Source of the DNA: Streptomyces parvus
Lineage (GTDB): Bacteria > Actinomycetota > Actinomycetes > Streptomycetales > Streptomycetaceae
Reading direction: 5' to 3'
DNA length: 64,000 nucleotides
NCBI RefSeq assembly: GCF_032121415.1
Contig: NZ_CP135079.1
Span: 5,580,001-5,644,000 of the forward strand
The notes under the pieces were generated by a model. That model was not told where the DNA came from. It saw only the letters and a program-made list of their open reading frames with translations, and did not search any database. Shown piece after piece: positions 55,752 through 64,000 of this stretch; positions within the stretch are counted from its first letter, which is position 1; every line of letters starts with the position of its first letter. The position numbers and the translations under genes are program-made.

Positions 55752-57119
55752 TCATACCGTCAGCTTGACGGCCTCGAACCAGTTCCTGTTGTCGGTGGTG
55801 CCGACGAACATGTACTCGGGGCGGCCGTTCTTGCAGAACTGCGGTCCCCAGCCACCGTTCTGCATCTTGGCGGTGTGGCAGACGCTGCCCTTGCCGACGT
55901 TCATGGCGAAGCCCGTCAGGAACGGAGCGCCCGGCTTCGAACTGCCGATGTAGTTGTTCTTGCCATCACCGACGACAGCTGTCCAGCTCGGGGCCCACTT
56001 CGCCTGGCCGCTCGACGAACCCTCCTCGTGCAGCAGAGCGTTGGCCGAGGAGCCTTCGACGTTCCAGACCGCGATGTTGAGCGCCGTGATCTTCTTGCCC
56101 TGCCCCGCTGTCCCGGTCATCGTCCCGTCGCACACGGCCGACTGCCACCCCTGCCCGGAGACGAAGGCCCGGTAGCAGATGTGCCGCCCCTGGGGGTCGC
56201 TCTTGGCGAGGCTTTCCAACGCGGCCGCCGCCGTCCCCCGTGGTGCGCCCGTCGCCGCCCTCTTCTCCGGCTTCTTCTCCGCCGGCTTGCTCGCCGAAGG
56301 GCTCGGGGACGGAGGCACGACCACCGGTTTGGGCGCCGGCGGGACGGGGGGCTTCACCGTCTCCTTCTTGCTGGGTTTCACGGAGGGCTTCGGCGACTCG
56401 CTGGTGTAGGTCTCCGGGGCCAGGGGGCGTTGAGCGTCCAGAACCGTGCCCGCCGCGTTCTGGGTCTGGTCCTTCCCGGGCTTGCGGTCGTCGTCCTGCC
56501 CCGCTACGAGGAACGGCACCGAGATCAGGACCGCGCCAACGATCGCCGCAGCGGCCAGCATCGGCTTCCTGGGCCTGTTGCCGGGCGGCTCTTCGTCCGT
56601 ACGCGTCCCCGCCCCACCGCCCGGCGACGCCACTGCCGTCGCGGCGTCCGGGGATCCGCCGAAGGCGGCTGCCGCGGCCGGTTCCGAGGAGGGCTCCGCC
56701 ACCGAAGCCGCTCCCGTTGCTTCGGCAGCGGCTGGTGTCTTTGCCGAGGACTTCTTCTCCGACGGCTTCGGAGCGCCGGTGCCCGGAAGGGCTGCGGCAC
56801 CGACAGCGGCCTCCGCACCTTGCTCCTGCGGGGCCGTCTTCTGCGAGGTGGGCTGCTCCGCCCCCTTGTCCTGCTCGGGGTCGCTCGTCGGGCCGTGTGC
56901 GCTCGCATCCGGGTCGGCCGACGAGGACGGGGTTTCGCGGCCGCGCTGAGCACCCGGCGTCAGAGCGTCACCGGGGTCCCCCGCAGTGCCTCGCATGGTG
57001 ACCGCCCGACGGACGGAGACCGGTGAGCTCGCCGACGCCCCGGTCGCGGATCCACCGCTCGTCCCGGACGCGGCCTGCCGCGGTGGTATGTGACTGCCAG
57101 GATCTTGCTCTTGTGCCAT
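55752..57119 (-). CDS. ChW-repeat (hydrophobic W) membrane-anchored protein
   Basis: 455 residues. The first 180 residues are Ala/Ser/Pro/Glu-rich and disordered. One TM follows (PMLAAAAIVGAVLISVPFLV), then a Lys/Pro/Ser-rich spacer. The extracellular C-terminal domain contains ChW-like phrases (VSGQGWQSAVCDGTMTGTAG, then ITALNIAVWN and MNVGKGSVCHTAKMQNGGWG). ChW repeats are thought to bind cell-wall or extracellular glycans. The N-terminal half may be cytoplasmic and phosphorylatable (inference). Low-complexity coding makes long ORFs on the other strand, which are shadows. Confidence 0.75.
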   Translation of the reverse strand: MAQEQDPGSHIPPRQAASGTSGGSATGASASSPVSVRRAVTMRGTAGDPGDALTPGAQRGRETPSSSADPDASAHGPTSDPEQDKGAEQPTSQKTAPQEQGAEAAVGAAALPGTGAPKPSEKKSSAKTPAAAEATGAASVAEPSSEPAAAAAFGGSPDAATAVASPGGGAGTRTDEEPPGNRPRKPMLAAAAIVGAVLISVPFLVAGQDDDRKPGKDQTQNAAGTVLDAQRPLAPETYTSESPKPSVKPSKKETVKPPVPPAPKPVVVPPSPSPSASKPAEKKPEKRAATGAPRGTAAAALESLAKSDPQGRHICYRAFVSGQGWQSAVCDGTMTGTAGQGKKITALNIAVWNVEGSSANALLHEEGSSSGQAKWAPSWTAVVGDGKNNYIGSSKPGAPFLTGFAMNVGKGSVCHTAKMQNGGWGPQFCKNGRPEYMFVGTTDNRNWFEAVKLTV

Positions 57120-57424
57120 GCGCTTTCCTTACTCACGTCTGGATCAGGAGCCATGTCGAGAACCGCCGCCGAGTGCACGTCGCCCAGGACCTCACCCGGC
57201 CGATCCGGCAGGCCGAGTGAAACAAGTGCCGGACACGGCAAGCGACTTCGCGTGCGACCGAGTGCACCGACGGGGCACGGCACCGGGCGCGGGCCGGCGT
57301 GCGGGGGCTCGTGGCACGCCTTGACGGCCCGGGGTCCGGGACGACCGTACAGGAACCCACCCTGCCCCAGGGGCCGCGCCTGCCTCTTCGATCCCGAAAA
57401 GGACAGCCTTCACCGAAATCTCCA
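57120..57424. other. Spacer between ChW-protein and NYN-protein genes
   Basis: About 300 bp without a supported gene; I see no distinct motif. It should hold the promoter of the minus-strand ChW gene. Confidence 0.4.
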
Positions 57425-57841
57425 TCAGCCCGACATGCCCTCGTTCCCAGATCGGCGCGGCGGCCGTACGGTACGGGGCCCCACACACCGCGCCCCGTAC
57501 GCCTCGACCCGCTCTCGCAGTCCGCGGTCGGCGGTGACGACGACGCACTCCCGGTCCGGGCGGGCGGCGGCCGCCAGCCCGGCGATCAGGTCGTCACCGC
57601 TGCCGGGGGCCGATTCGACCCGGACCCCGGCCACGGACGCGACGCCCCGGGCGGCCCCCTCGACCACGAGCACGATCTCGACCGGGCCGGGCAGGCCCGG
57701 CAGCCCGGCCGTGGCGTACGGGACCAGGAGATCGCGCAGCCGGACCGCCGCCCCGCGCCGGTCCCGCCACCAGCCGTCGGGCACGGACCCGACCACATTG
57801 GCGCCGTCCACGATCACCAGCACCGCTTCGTCCTCGCTCAT
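57425..57841 (-). CDS. NYN-domain (YacP-like) ribonuclease-type protein
   Basis: 138 residues. PIN-like/NYN fold: VLVIVDGANVVGSVPDGWW with the first Asp and the Asn of the active site, EIVLVVEGAA, the GSGDDLIAGLA acidic patch, and VVVTADRGLRERVEAYGARC. Such proteins are predicted metal-dependent RNases. It lies 39 bp downstream of the LCP gene and may be co-transcribed. Confidence 0.85.
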   Translation of the reverse strand: MSEDEAVLVIVDGANVVGSVPDGWWRDRRGAAVRLRDLLVPYATAGLPGLPGPVEIVLVVEGAARGVASVAGVRVESAPGSGDDLIAGLAAAARPDRECVVVTADRGLRERVEAYGARCVGPRTVRPPRRSGNEGMSG

Positions 57842-57880
57842 CCCGGCAGGGTGTCACGGGGAGAGCGGTACGACGGCCCG

Positions 57881-58960
57881 TCAGCCCCCGGTCGCGGGAG
57901 ACTTCTTCGCTTCCTCGGGGATCGCGGTGTCCTCGCGGATCGCCTTCCACAGCTGACCCGACTGCGGTTCGGACGCGATCACCCGGTTCGGGTCGATGGG
58001 GTCGTACGCCACCGGCAGCATGATCGTCTCCATGGAGGCCGGGTCGACGCCGTTCATGGAGCGGGCGAACTCCGCCAGCGAGGTGAGCGAGGCGAGAGAG
58101 GAGTCGGTGGTGAGCGACTTGGTGGCGGACTTGGCGATCTTGTACGAGTTCGCCGGACTGCCCAGCAGGTCCTGTGACTTGACCTCGCTCAGCAGGGCCA
58201 TCAGGAACTGCTGCTGGAGCCCGATACGGCCGAGGTCGCTTCCGTCGCCGATGCCGTGCCGAGTCCGGACGTACGCCAGGGACTCGGTGCCGTTCAGCTT
58301 CTGCGGGCCCGCGGTGAGGTTCAACCCGGACGCCTTGTCGTCGATGTCCTGCGGTACGTCGACGGTGACCCCGCCGATGGCGTCGACCAGGTCCTTGAAC
58401 CCGGCGAAGTTGATCTCCAGGTAGTGGTCGACGCGGACGCCGGACATCTTCTCCATCGTCTTCACCACACAGGCCGGACCGACCTGCGCGTAGACGGAGT
58501 TGAACATGACGCGCTCCTTGCCCGCCACCGTCGAGCCGTCGTCCTTGACGCACTCGGGCCGGGTCACCAGGGTGTCGCGCGGGATGGAGACGGCGACAGC
58601 CTTCGACCGGCCCTCGGGTATGTGCACCACCATCGCGGTGTCGGAGCGCGCGCCGCTGACGGAGCCTCCGCCGCCCAGCTCCTTGTTCTCCGCCCCGGCC
58701 CGTGAGTCCGAGCCGAGGACCAGCAGGTTCTGCCCGCTGGTGGGGAGTTTCTCCGGGCGGTCCTCCCCGAGCGCCTTGTTGATGTCGACGCCCTTGATGT
58801 TCCCGTCGAGCTGGCTGTAGAGCCAGTAGAGGGTGGCGCCGGCGGCGAGCGCGAGGACGAGCAGGACACCGAGCGTGATCTTGAGGCCGCGGCGGCGTTT
58901 GCGGGGCTTCGCCGTACGCCGGGAGGGGCGGGGGCCCGGGGTCGTCTCGTCGTTGCTCAT
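57881..58960 (-). CDS. LytR-CpsA-Psr (LCP) family cell-wall ligase
   Basis: 359 residues from ATG 58960. A basic N-terminus, one TM (LKITLGVLLVLALAAGATLYWLYS, about 27–50) and an extracellular LCP domain: LLVLGSDSRAG, RSDTAMVVHIPEGRSKAVAV, SIPRDTLV, the central GPACVVKTMEKMSGVRVDHY, and LAYVRTRHG. LCP proteins transfer polyprenyl-linked glycopolymers such as teichoic acids onto peptidoglycan. Catalytic Arg and Asp residues of the family are present. Confidence 0.93.
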   Translation of the reverse strand: MSNDETTPGPRPSRRTAKPRKRRRGLKITLGVLLVLALAAGATLYWLYSQLDGNIKGVDINKALGEDRPEKLPTSGQNLLVLGSDSRAGAENKELGGGGSVSGARSDTAMVVHIPEGRSKAVAVSIPRDTLVTRPECVKDDGSTVAGKERVMFNSVYAQVGPACVVKTMEKMSGVRVDHYLEINFAGFKDLVDAIGGVTVDVPQDIDDKASGLNLTAGPQKLNGTESLAYVRTRHGIGDGSDLGRIGLQQQFLMALLSEVKSQDLLGSPANSYKIAKSATKSLTTDSSLASLTSLAEFARSMNGVDPASMETIMLPVAYDPIDPNRVIASEPQSGQLWKAIREDTAIPEEAKKSPATGG

Positions 58961-59335
58961 CGTGCGCGAGTCCTCAAATCTCATTGCCCGTGGAGGCAGG
59001 GGAGTGCGTGGGACTCGGGTGGGGCCGGTCCGCCCAGTGGGGGTTGGCAGAGCAGTATAGACAAGCTTTCGAATTGCGGGTGTTGACGTGCATCCCGTCC
59101 CCCGCGTTCCGGGGAGGTGAACATGATGTGGCGACACCGGGGCCGGGGCGGGGCATCGAGGGAGGGCGACGTCAAGGTCGTCGGCATCCCGGAGAACAGC
59201 AGCATCCGCGCGGCGGGCAGCTCCCGTGAGGCGCGCGGCGAGGTGTGCAACCGCCGCCCCTTCAGCGGCACTTGGTGACGCGGAACGGGCCGTACGGGAT
59301 GATCCCGTACGGCCCGTTCACAGGGAAACCGGGCG
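58961..59335. other. Spacer upstream of the LCP gene, with fadB terminator
   Basis: About 375 bp without a supported gene. It should hold the LCP promoter (an AT-rich patch lies near 59055–59090). The end near fadB is occupied by the hairpin listed separately. Confidence 0.5.
59283..59319 (-). terminator. Terminator after fadB
   Basis: A perfect stem of about 16–18 bp (59283–59300 with 59302–59319) directly after the fadB stop codon on the minus strand. Confidence 0.9.
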
Positions 59336-61465
59336 TTACGCCGGAACGCTCGCCACGCCCTGCGCGAGGAACGGCTTGCCGTTGACCCGCTGGGAGACGC
59401 CCTCACGGTCCAGGTACGGCGTGATGCCGCCCAGGTGGAAGGGCCAGCCCGCACCGGTGATCAGGCACAGGTCGATGTCCTGGGCCTCGGCGACGACGCC
59501 CTCCTCCAGCATCAGGCCGATCTCCTGCGCCACCGCGTCGAGCACGCGGTCGCGCGTCTGCTCCTCGGTCAGGACGGTGTCGCCCTGCTTGAGGAGGGCG
59601 GCGACCTCGGGGTCGAGGACCGGCGCGCCGGAGTCGTAGACGTAGAAGCCGCGCTTGCCGGCCTTGACGACCGCCGCGAGGTTCTGCGAGACGGTGAAGC
59701 GCTCCGGGAAGGAGCGGTTCAGGGTCTCGGAGACGTGCAGGCCGATGGCCGGGCCGACCAGCTCCAGGAGCACCAGCGGGGACATCGGCAGGCCGAGCGG
59801 CTCGACGGCCTTCTCCGCGACCTCGACCGGGGTGCCCTCGTCGATGACGTTCTGGATCTCGCCCATGAAGCGGGTGAGGATGCGGTTGACGACGAACGCC
59901 GGGGCGTCCTTCACCAGGACCGCCGTCTTCTTCAGCTTCCGGGCCACTCCGAACGCGGTGGCCAGCGAGGCGTCGTCCGTCTGCTCGCCGCGGACGATCT
60001 CCAGCAGCGGGAGGATCGCGACCGGGTTGAAGAAGTGGAAGCCGACGACCCGCTCGGGGTTCTTCAGCTTCGACGCCATCTCGGTCACCGACAGCGAGGA
60101 GGTGTTGGTGGCGAGGATCGCGTGCGCCGGGGCGACCGCCTCGACCTCCGCGAACACCTGCTGCTTGACGCCGATCTCCTCGAAGACGGCCTCGATGATG
60201 AAGTCCGCGTCCGCGAAGCCCTCGGCCTTGTCCAGGACACCGGAGACCAGGCCCTTGAGGCGGTTGGCCTTGTCCTGGTTGATGCGGCCCTTGCCGAGCA
60301 GCTTCTCGATCTCGGCGTGGACGTAGCCCACACCCTTGTCGACGCGCTCCTGGTCGATGTCCGTGAGGACGACCGGGACCTCCAGGCGGCGCAGGAACAG
60401 CAGCGCCAGCTGCGAGGCCATCAGGCCCGCGCCGACGACGCCGACCTTGGTGACCGGGCGGGCCAGGTTCTTGTCCGGGGCGCCGGCCGGGCGCTTGGCG
60501 CGCTTCTGGACCAGGTTGAAGGCGTAGATGCCGCTGCGCAGCTCGCCGCCCATGATCAGGTCAGCGAGCGCCTGGTCCTCGGCGTCGAAGCCGGCGGACA
60601 GGTCGCCGTCCTTGGCCGCCGCGATGATGTCCAGCGCGCGGTACGCCGCCGGGGCCGCGCCGTGCACCTTGGAGTCGGCGATGGCCCGGCCGCGGGCGAC
60701 GGCCGCGTCCCAGGCCTCACCGCGGTCGACCTCGGCGCGCTCGACCGTGACCGCGCCCTTGAGCACGTTCGCGGTCCACACGAGCGACTGCTCCAGGAAG
60801 TCCGCGCCCTCGAAGATCGCGTCCGCGATGCCGAGCTCGAAGACCTGCTTGCCCTTGAGCTGGCGGTTCTGGTTCAGCGAGTTCTCGATGATCACCGAGA
60901 CCGCGCGGTCCGCGCCGATCAGGTTCGGCAGCAGCGCGCAGCCGCCCCAGCCGGGGACCAGGCCGAGGAAGACCTCGGGCAGCGAGAACGCCGGGAGCGC
61001 CTTCGAGACGGTGCGGTAGGTGCAGTGCAGACCGACCTCGACACCGCCGCCCATCGCCGCGCCGTTGTAGTACGCGAAGGTGGGTACCGCGAGGCCGGAG
61101 AGACGGCGGAAGACGTCGTGGCCGCCCTTGCCGATGGCCAGCGCGTCCTCGTGACGGCTCAGCAGCTCGACGCCCTTGAGGTCGGCGCCGACCGCGAAGA
61201 TGAACGGCTTGCCGGTGAGGCCGATGCCGGTGATGGTGCCCTCGGCCGCCTCCTTCTCGACCTGGTCGATCGCGGCGTTCAGGTTCGCCAGCGACTGCGG
61301 CCCGAAGGTGGTCGGCTTGGTGTGGTCCAGGCCGTTGTCCAGCGTGATGAGCGCGAACCGCCCGGCGCCGAACGGCAGGTCCAGGTGGCGTACGTGCGCC
61401 TGTGTGACGACCTCGCCGGGGAACAGCTCGGCCGCGCCCTTCAGAAGCTCAGTGGTGGAGCTCAC
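59336..61465 (-). CDS. fadB: 3-hydroxyacyl-CoA dehydrogenase / enoyl-CoA hydratase (FadB-type)
   Basis: 709 residues from GTG 61465, set by the GTGA overlap with the thiolase stop. The N-terminal crotonase domain has the oxyanion-hole segments KPFIFAVGADLKGVELL and YNGAAMGGGVEVGLHC, and EVFLGLVPGWGG. The central Rossmann motif is VGVVGAGLMASQLALLFLRR. The C-terminal dehydrogenase domains follow, with ATNTSSLSVTEMA and VVGFHFFNPVAILPLLEIV. It carries out two consecutive steps of fatty-acid beta-oxidation. It forms an operon with the thiolase upstream. From memory it corresponds to SCO6026. Confidence 0.95.
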   Translation of the reverse strand: MSSTTELLKGAAELFPGEVVTQAHVRHLDLPFGAGRFALITLDNGLDHTKPTTFGPQSLANLNAAIDQVEKEAAEGTITGIGLTGKPFIFAVGADLKGVELLSRHEDALAIGKGGHDVFRRLSGLAVPTFAYYNGAAMGGGVEVGLHCTYRTVSKALPAFSLPEVFLGLVPGWGGCALLPNLIGADRAVSVIIENSLNQNRQLKGKQVFELGIADAIFEGADFLEQSLVWTANVLKGAVTVERAEVDRGEAWDAAVARGRAIADSKVHGAAPAAYRALDIIAAAKDGDLSAGFDAEDQALADLIMGGELRSGIYAFNLVQKRAKRPAGAPDKNLARPVTKVGVVGAGLMASQLALLFLRRLEVPVVLTDIDQERVDKGVGYVHAEIEKLLGKGRINQDKANRLKGLVSGVLDKAEGFADADFIIEAVFEEIGVKQQVFAEVEAVAPAHAILATNTSSLSVTEMASKLKNPERVVGFHFFNPVAILPLLEIVRGEQTDDASLATAFGVARKLKKTAVLVKDAPAFVVNRILTRFMGEIQNVIDEGTPVEVAEKAVEPLGLPMSPLVLLELVGPAIGLHVSETLNRSFPERFTVSQNLAAVVKAGKRGFYVYDSGAPVLDPEVAALLKQGDTVLTEEQTRDRVLDAVAQEIGLMLEEGVVAEAQDIDLCLITGAGWPFHLGGITPYLDREGVSQRVNGKPFLAQGVASVPA

Positions 61466-62682
61466 TTGTTGCCTCCGTCGAAGTTCGGGTTCTCCCAGAT
61501 GACCGTCGCGCCCATGCCGAAGCCGACGCACATCGTCGTCAGGCCGTAGCGGACCCCGGGCTGCTCCTCGAACTGCCGGGCCAACTGCGTCATGAGCCGG
61601 ACACCGGAGGAGGCCAGCGGGTGGCCGTAGGCGATGGCACCGCCGTACTGGTTGACGCGGGCGTCGTCATCGGCGATGCCGTAGTGCTCCAGGAAGGCGA
61701 GCACCTGCACGGCGAACGCCTCGTTGATCTCGAAGAGACCGATGTCGTCGATGGTCAGACCGGCCTGGGCCAGCGCCTTCTCGGTCGCCGGGATCGGGCC
61801 GTACCCCATGACCTCCGGCTCGACGCCCGCGAAGGCGTACGACACGAGGCGCATCTTGACCGGGAGGCCCAGCTCGCGGGCGACGTCCTCGGCGGCGAGC
61901 AGCGAGGCGGTGGCGCCGTCGTTGAGCCCCGCGGCGTTACCGGCCGTCACGCGGCCGTGGGCGCGGAAGGGGGTCTTGAGGCCCGCCAGCGACTCCAGGG
62001 TGGTGCCCGGGCGCATCGGCTCGTCAGCGGTGACCAGGCCCCAGCCCGTCTCGCCCGCCTCGGCGTTGGTGCGGCGCACCGAGACCGGTACCAGGTCCTG
62101 CTGGATCTTGCCGTTGGCGTACGCCTTGGCGGCCTTCTCCTGCGAACGCACGGCGTACTCGTCGGCGCGCTGCTTGGTGATCGTGGGGTAGCGGTCGTGC
62201 AGGTTCTCCGCCGTCATGCCCATGAACAGGGCGGACTCGTCGACCAGCTTCTCCGACACGAAGCGCGGGTTCGGGTCGACACCCTCGCCCATCGGGTGGC
62301 GGCCCATGTGCTCGACGCCACCGGCCACGACGACGTCGTACGCGCCGAAGGCGATGGAACCGGCCGTCGAGGTGACGGCGGTCAGCGCGCCCGCGCACAT
62401 GCGGTCGATCGAGTAGCCGGGGACGGACTGCGGCAGACCGGCCAGGATTCCGGCGGTGCGGCCCAGCGTGAGGCCCTGGTCCCCGATCTGCGTGGTCGCG
62501 GCGATGGCGACCTCGTCGATCTTCTTGGGGTCCAGGTCCGGGTTGCGGCGCAGCAGCTCCCGGATGGCCTTCACGACGAGGTCGTCGGCGCGGGTCTCGT
62601 GGTAGATGCCCTTCGGGCCCGCTTTGCCGAACGGGGTGCGGACGCCGTCGACGAAGACGACGTCCCGGATGGTACGAGGCAC
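61462..62682 (-). CDS. Acetyl-CoA acyltransferase (thiolase)
   Basis: 406 residues from GTG 62682 with GGAGAG upstream; a longer frame to 62754 lacks a site. The nucleophilic Cys is at about residue 96 (SIDRMCAGALTAVTS). The C-terminal catalytic motifs are NEAFAVQVLA, GGAIAYGHPLASSG and the second Cys in TMCVGFGMG. It cleaves 3-ketoacyl-CoA to acetyl-CoA as the last beta-oxidation step, forming the FadAB complex with the downstream gene. From memory it corresponds to SCO6027. Confidence 0.95.
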   Translation of the reverse strand: MPRTIRDVVFVDGVRTPFGKAGPKGIYHETRADDLVVKAIRELLRRNPDLDPKKIDEVAIAATTQIGDQGLTLGRTAGILAGLPQSVPGYSIDRMCAGALTAVTSTAGSIAFGAYDVVVAGGVEHMGRHPMGEGVDPNPRFVSEKLVDESALFMGMTAENLHDRYPTITKQRADEYAVRSQEKAAKAYANGKIQQDLVPVSVRRTNAEAGETGWGLVTADEPMRPGTTLESLAGLKTPFRAHGRVTAGNAAGLNDGATASLLAAEDVARELGLPVKMRLVSYAFAGVEPEVMGYGPIPATEKALAQAGLTIDDIGLFEINEAFAVQVLAFLEHYGIADDDARVNQYGGAIAYGHPLASSGVRLMTQLARQFEEQPGVRYGLTTMCVGFGMGATVIWENPNFDGGNK

Positions 62683-62865
62683 GGTGGCTCTCCTCCAGGG
62701 TGCGGGATGGCACTGCTGCGGGGCGCGCCACGGGGACGCACCGCCTGCCATCATGCTACTTGCGGGTAACCAGACTGCCCACCCCCCACGGCCGGAGCGT
62801 CGAAGGTCACACCGCCCCGTCGGCCGGCCCGGGTGCGTCGGCCGTACGTTCCCGACCTCCTCGCC

Positions 62866-63564
62866 TCACCGCATCGTCGCCGCGATCGGCCCCGAGGACC
62901 GGACCACCTCCACCACGAAGCGCCCCCGGCCGACCCGCAGCCGCCGCAGCGCCGGCCCGTGGTCCACGGCCACCATCAGCGCGGCCACGGCCAGGGCTGC
63001 CCGCCACCCGGAGGTCACCAGCGCCCGCACCGGCGGCGGCAGCGGGCGCAGCGAGCGACGCAGGCGGTGGCAGTGGAAGGGCACGTGCCGCTCCTCGTCG
63101 GAGAGGATCCGCCCCGCCACCTCCCGCGTCAGCGCATCGTCGGCCCCGTCCCGCAGGGTTCGGTAGTACCGCAGCGCGACCACCTCCGCGATCATCAGGA
63201 CCAGTAGTTCGAGGCGGAGCCCCAGGGCCCGGCGGAGCGTCACGAAGACCCGGTCGCTCCAGTGCGAGGCGATCACCGGCGCGCCGCCGGAGGCCAGCAG
63301 AAGCGCCAGCAACCTGGCGTGATTTCGCTCCTCCGCGACGAACATCCGCACCGCCGTCGCGTACTCCGCGTCACCGGCCGCCTCCGCCTTGGTGATCAGC
63401 TCGGCCCCGTCGCCGTCCTCGCCGACCTGGAAACGCTGGACGCTGCGCCGGATCGCGGGGTGCAGGGGGACCCCGGTCCGCCATTCCGGATCACCCCGCT
63501 CGGCCCGCTCGCGCCGCGCCGCCTCGAAGTCGCGTATCCAGTCCCCGTACGCCGTGGTCCCCAT
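62866..63564 (-). CDS. Ferritin-like diiron-type protein
   Basis: 232 residues. A helical bundle with two EExxH-type metal motifs: VAEERNHARLLALLL and LSDEERHVPFHCHRL. The intervening helices carry Glu and Tyr (LLVLMIAEVVALRYYRTL). The C-terminal helix is hydrophobic, possibly membrane-associated. It resembles the ferritin-like or rubrerythrin superfamily; it may be an oxygenase or desaturase-like protein. The substrate is unknown. It is read in the same direction as the RNase D gene and lies 31 bp after its stop. Confidence 0.8.
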   Translation of the reverse strand: MGTTAYGDWIRDFEAARRERAERGDPEWRTGVPLHPAIRRSVQRFQVGEDGDGAELITKAEAAGDAEYATAVRMFVAEERNHARLLALLLASGGAPVIASHWSDRVFVTLRRALGLRLELLVLMIAEVVALRYYRTLRDGADDALTREVAGRILSDEERHVPFHCHRLRRSLRPLPPPVRALVTSGWRAALAVAALMVAVDHGPALRRLRVGRGRFVVEVVRSSGPIAATMR

Positions 63565-63595
63565 GCCCGCCCCCCGGGTCGGCTCCGCGCGGGCG

Positions 63596-64000
63596 TCAGA
63601 CGGTGGCGTCCAGGGCCCGGACCAGGAGCGGGGCGACCTGCTGGATCTGCCACTTCCGCGCCCCGTACCCGGCGAGGGTGTCCTCGACCGCAGCCGGGGT
63701 CGGGTTCTTCGGGGGCTCCCAGCAGAGCCGGCGCACGGTGTCCGGGGTGATCAGGTTCTCCTGGGGCATGTGCAGGCGCTCCGCCAGCTCGGAGACGGCC
63801 GTCCGGGCGGCCGAGAGCCGGGCGGCGGCGGCGGGATCCTTGTCGGCCCAGGAGCGTGGCGGGGGCGGCCCGGCCGGCTGCTGACCCGGCTGCGGCAGCG
63901 CCGACTCCGGCAGCGCCTTGGCCCGGTCCACGGCCGCCTGCCACTGCTCCAGCTGACGGCGTCCCATGCGGTGGCCGAATCCCGGCAGCGCGGTCAGGGC
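63596..64000 (-). CDS. Ribonuclease D, C-terminal part (5' end outside window)
   Basis: About 134 residues of the 3' end. The phrase LTALPGFGHRMGRRQLEQWQ (at the window edge) and a helical HRDC-type domain (AAARLSAARTAVSELAERLH, ENLITPDTVRRLCWEPP) are typical of the end of actinobacterial RNase D. The DEDD exonuclease domain must lie right of the window. An internal ATG at 63967 is not the real start. Confidence 0.8.
   Translation of the reverse strand, partial: ALTALPGFGHRMGRRQLEQWQAAVDRAKALPESALPQPGQQPAGPPPPRSWADKDPAAAARLSAARTAVSELAERLHMPQENLITPDTVRRLCWEPPKNPTPAAVEDTLAGYGARKWQIQQVAPLLVRALDATV

Overview
The window is a chromosomal segment of a Streptomyces species. The base composition is very GC-rich with G/C in most third codon positions, GTG starts are frequent, and genes are often coupled by 4-bp overlaps. 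The gene order murA – aconitase – ngcEFG – rok7B7 – xylFGH – dxs – amino acid permease – … – fadB – thiolase matches, from memory, the SCO5998–SCO6027 stretch of S. coelicolor. No RNA gene and no CRISPR array was found.

Layout. (1) 1–6.4 kb: a NIT-type sensor kinase (3' end outside the window), a TIR–TM–WD40 protein and a small membrane protein. (2) 6.4–6.9 kb: remnants of a TetR regulator and a polysaccharide deacetylase. (3) 6.9–18.4 kb: an accessory peptide-antibiotic cluster. A P-loop/HTH regulator and a LuxR-type regulator flank a tightly coupled operon. In order of transcription (minus strand) it has four tandem short precursor-like genes, an HTTM–alpha/beta-hydrolase fusion, a CypL/SdpA-like protein, a SAM methyltransferase, an ABC exporter and a phytoene-desaturase-like flavoenzyme. 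I read it as a divergent linaridin-like RiPP cluster with no CypD-type decarboxylase. Three of the four precursors end in a shared VELPM motif and their putative cores are almost free of Ser/Thr/Cys. (4) 18.4–24.8 kb: a mobile patch with lower GC. It holds a perfect 123-bp tandem duplication, an intact IS5-like element, a secreted four-cysteine mini-protein, an ABC transporter module and a wrecked IS5-type transposase. (5) 24.8–29.4 kb: a LURP-one-like protein divergent from a histidine kinase with an unusual C-terminal extension, its response regulator, and an orphan protein.

(6) 29.5–39 kb, core chromosome: an XRE–MurA fusion, a TMEM175-like channel, RidA, VOC, an APH-like kinase, a YnfA-like protein, aconitase, an FxLYD-like protein and a histidine phosphatase. 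The aconitase upstream region carries an iron-box-like site and a palindrome resembling one at the XRE–MurA start. (7) 39–52 kb, carbohydrate uptake: a secreted GH92 mannosidase is divergent from ngcEFG (GlcNAc/chitobiose ABC importer). These are followed by the ROK regulator Rok7B7 and the xylose importer xylFGH. DasR-like and LacI/ROK-like palindromes and strong hairpins punctuate this part. (8) 52–64 kb, housekeeping: dxs, an amino acid permease, a ChW-repeat membrane protein, a NYN-domain protein, an LCP ligase, fadB with its thiolase, a ferritin-like protein and the C-terminal part of RNase D.

All family assignments come from reading motifs in the translated sequence; no database search was possible. 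Gene symbols are given only where both motif and neighbourhood agree.
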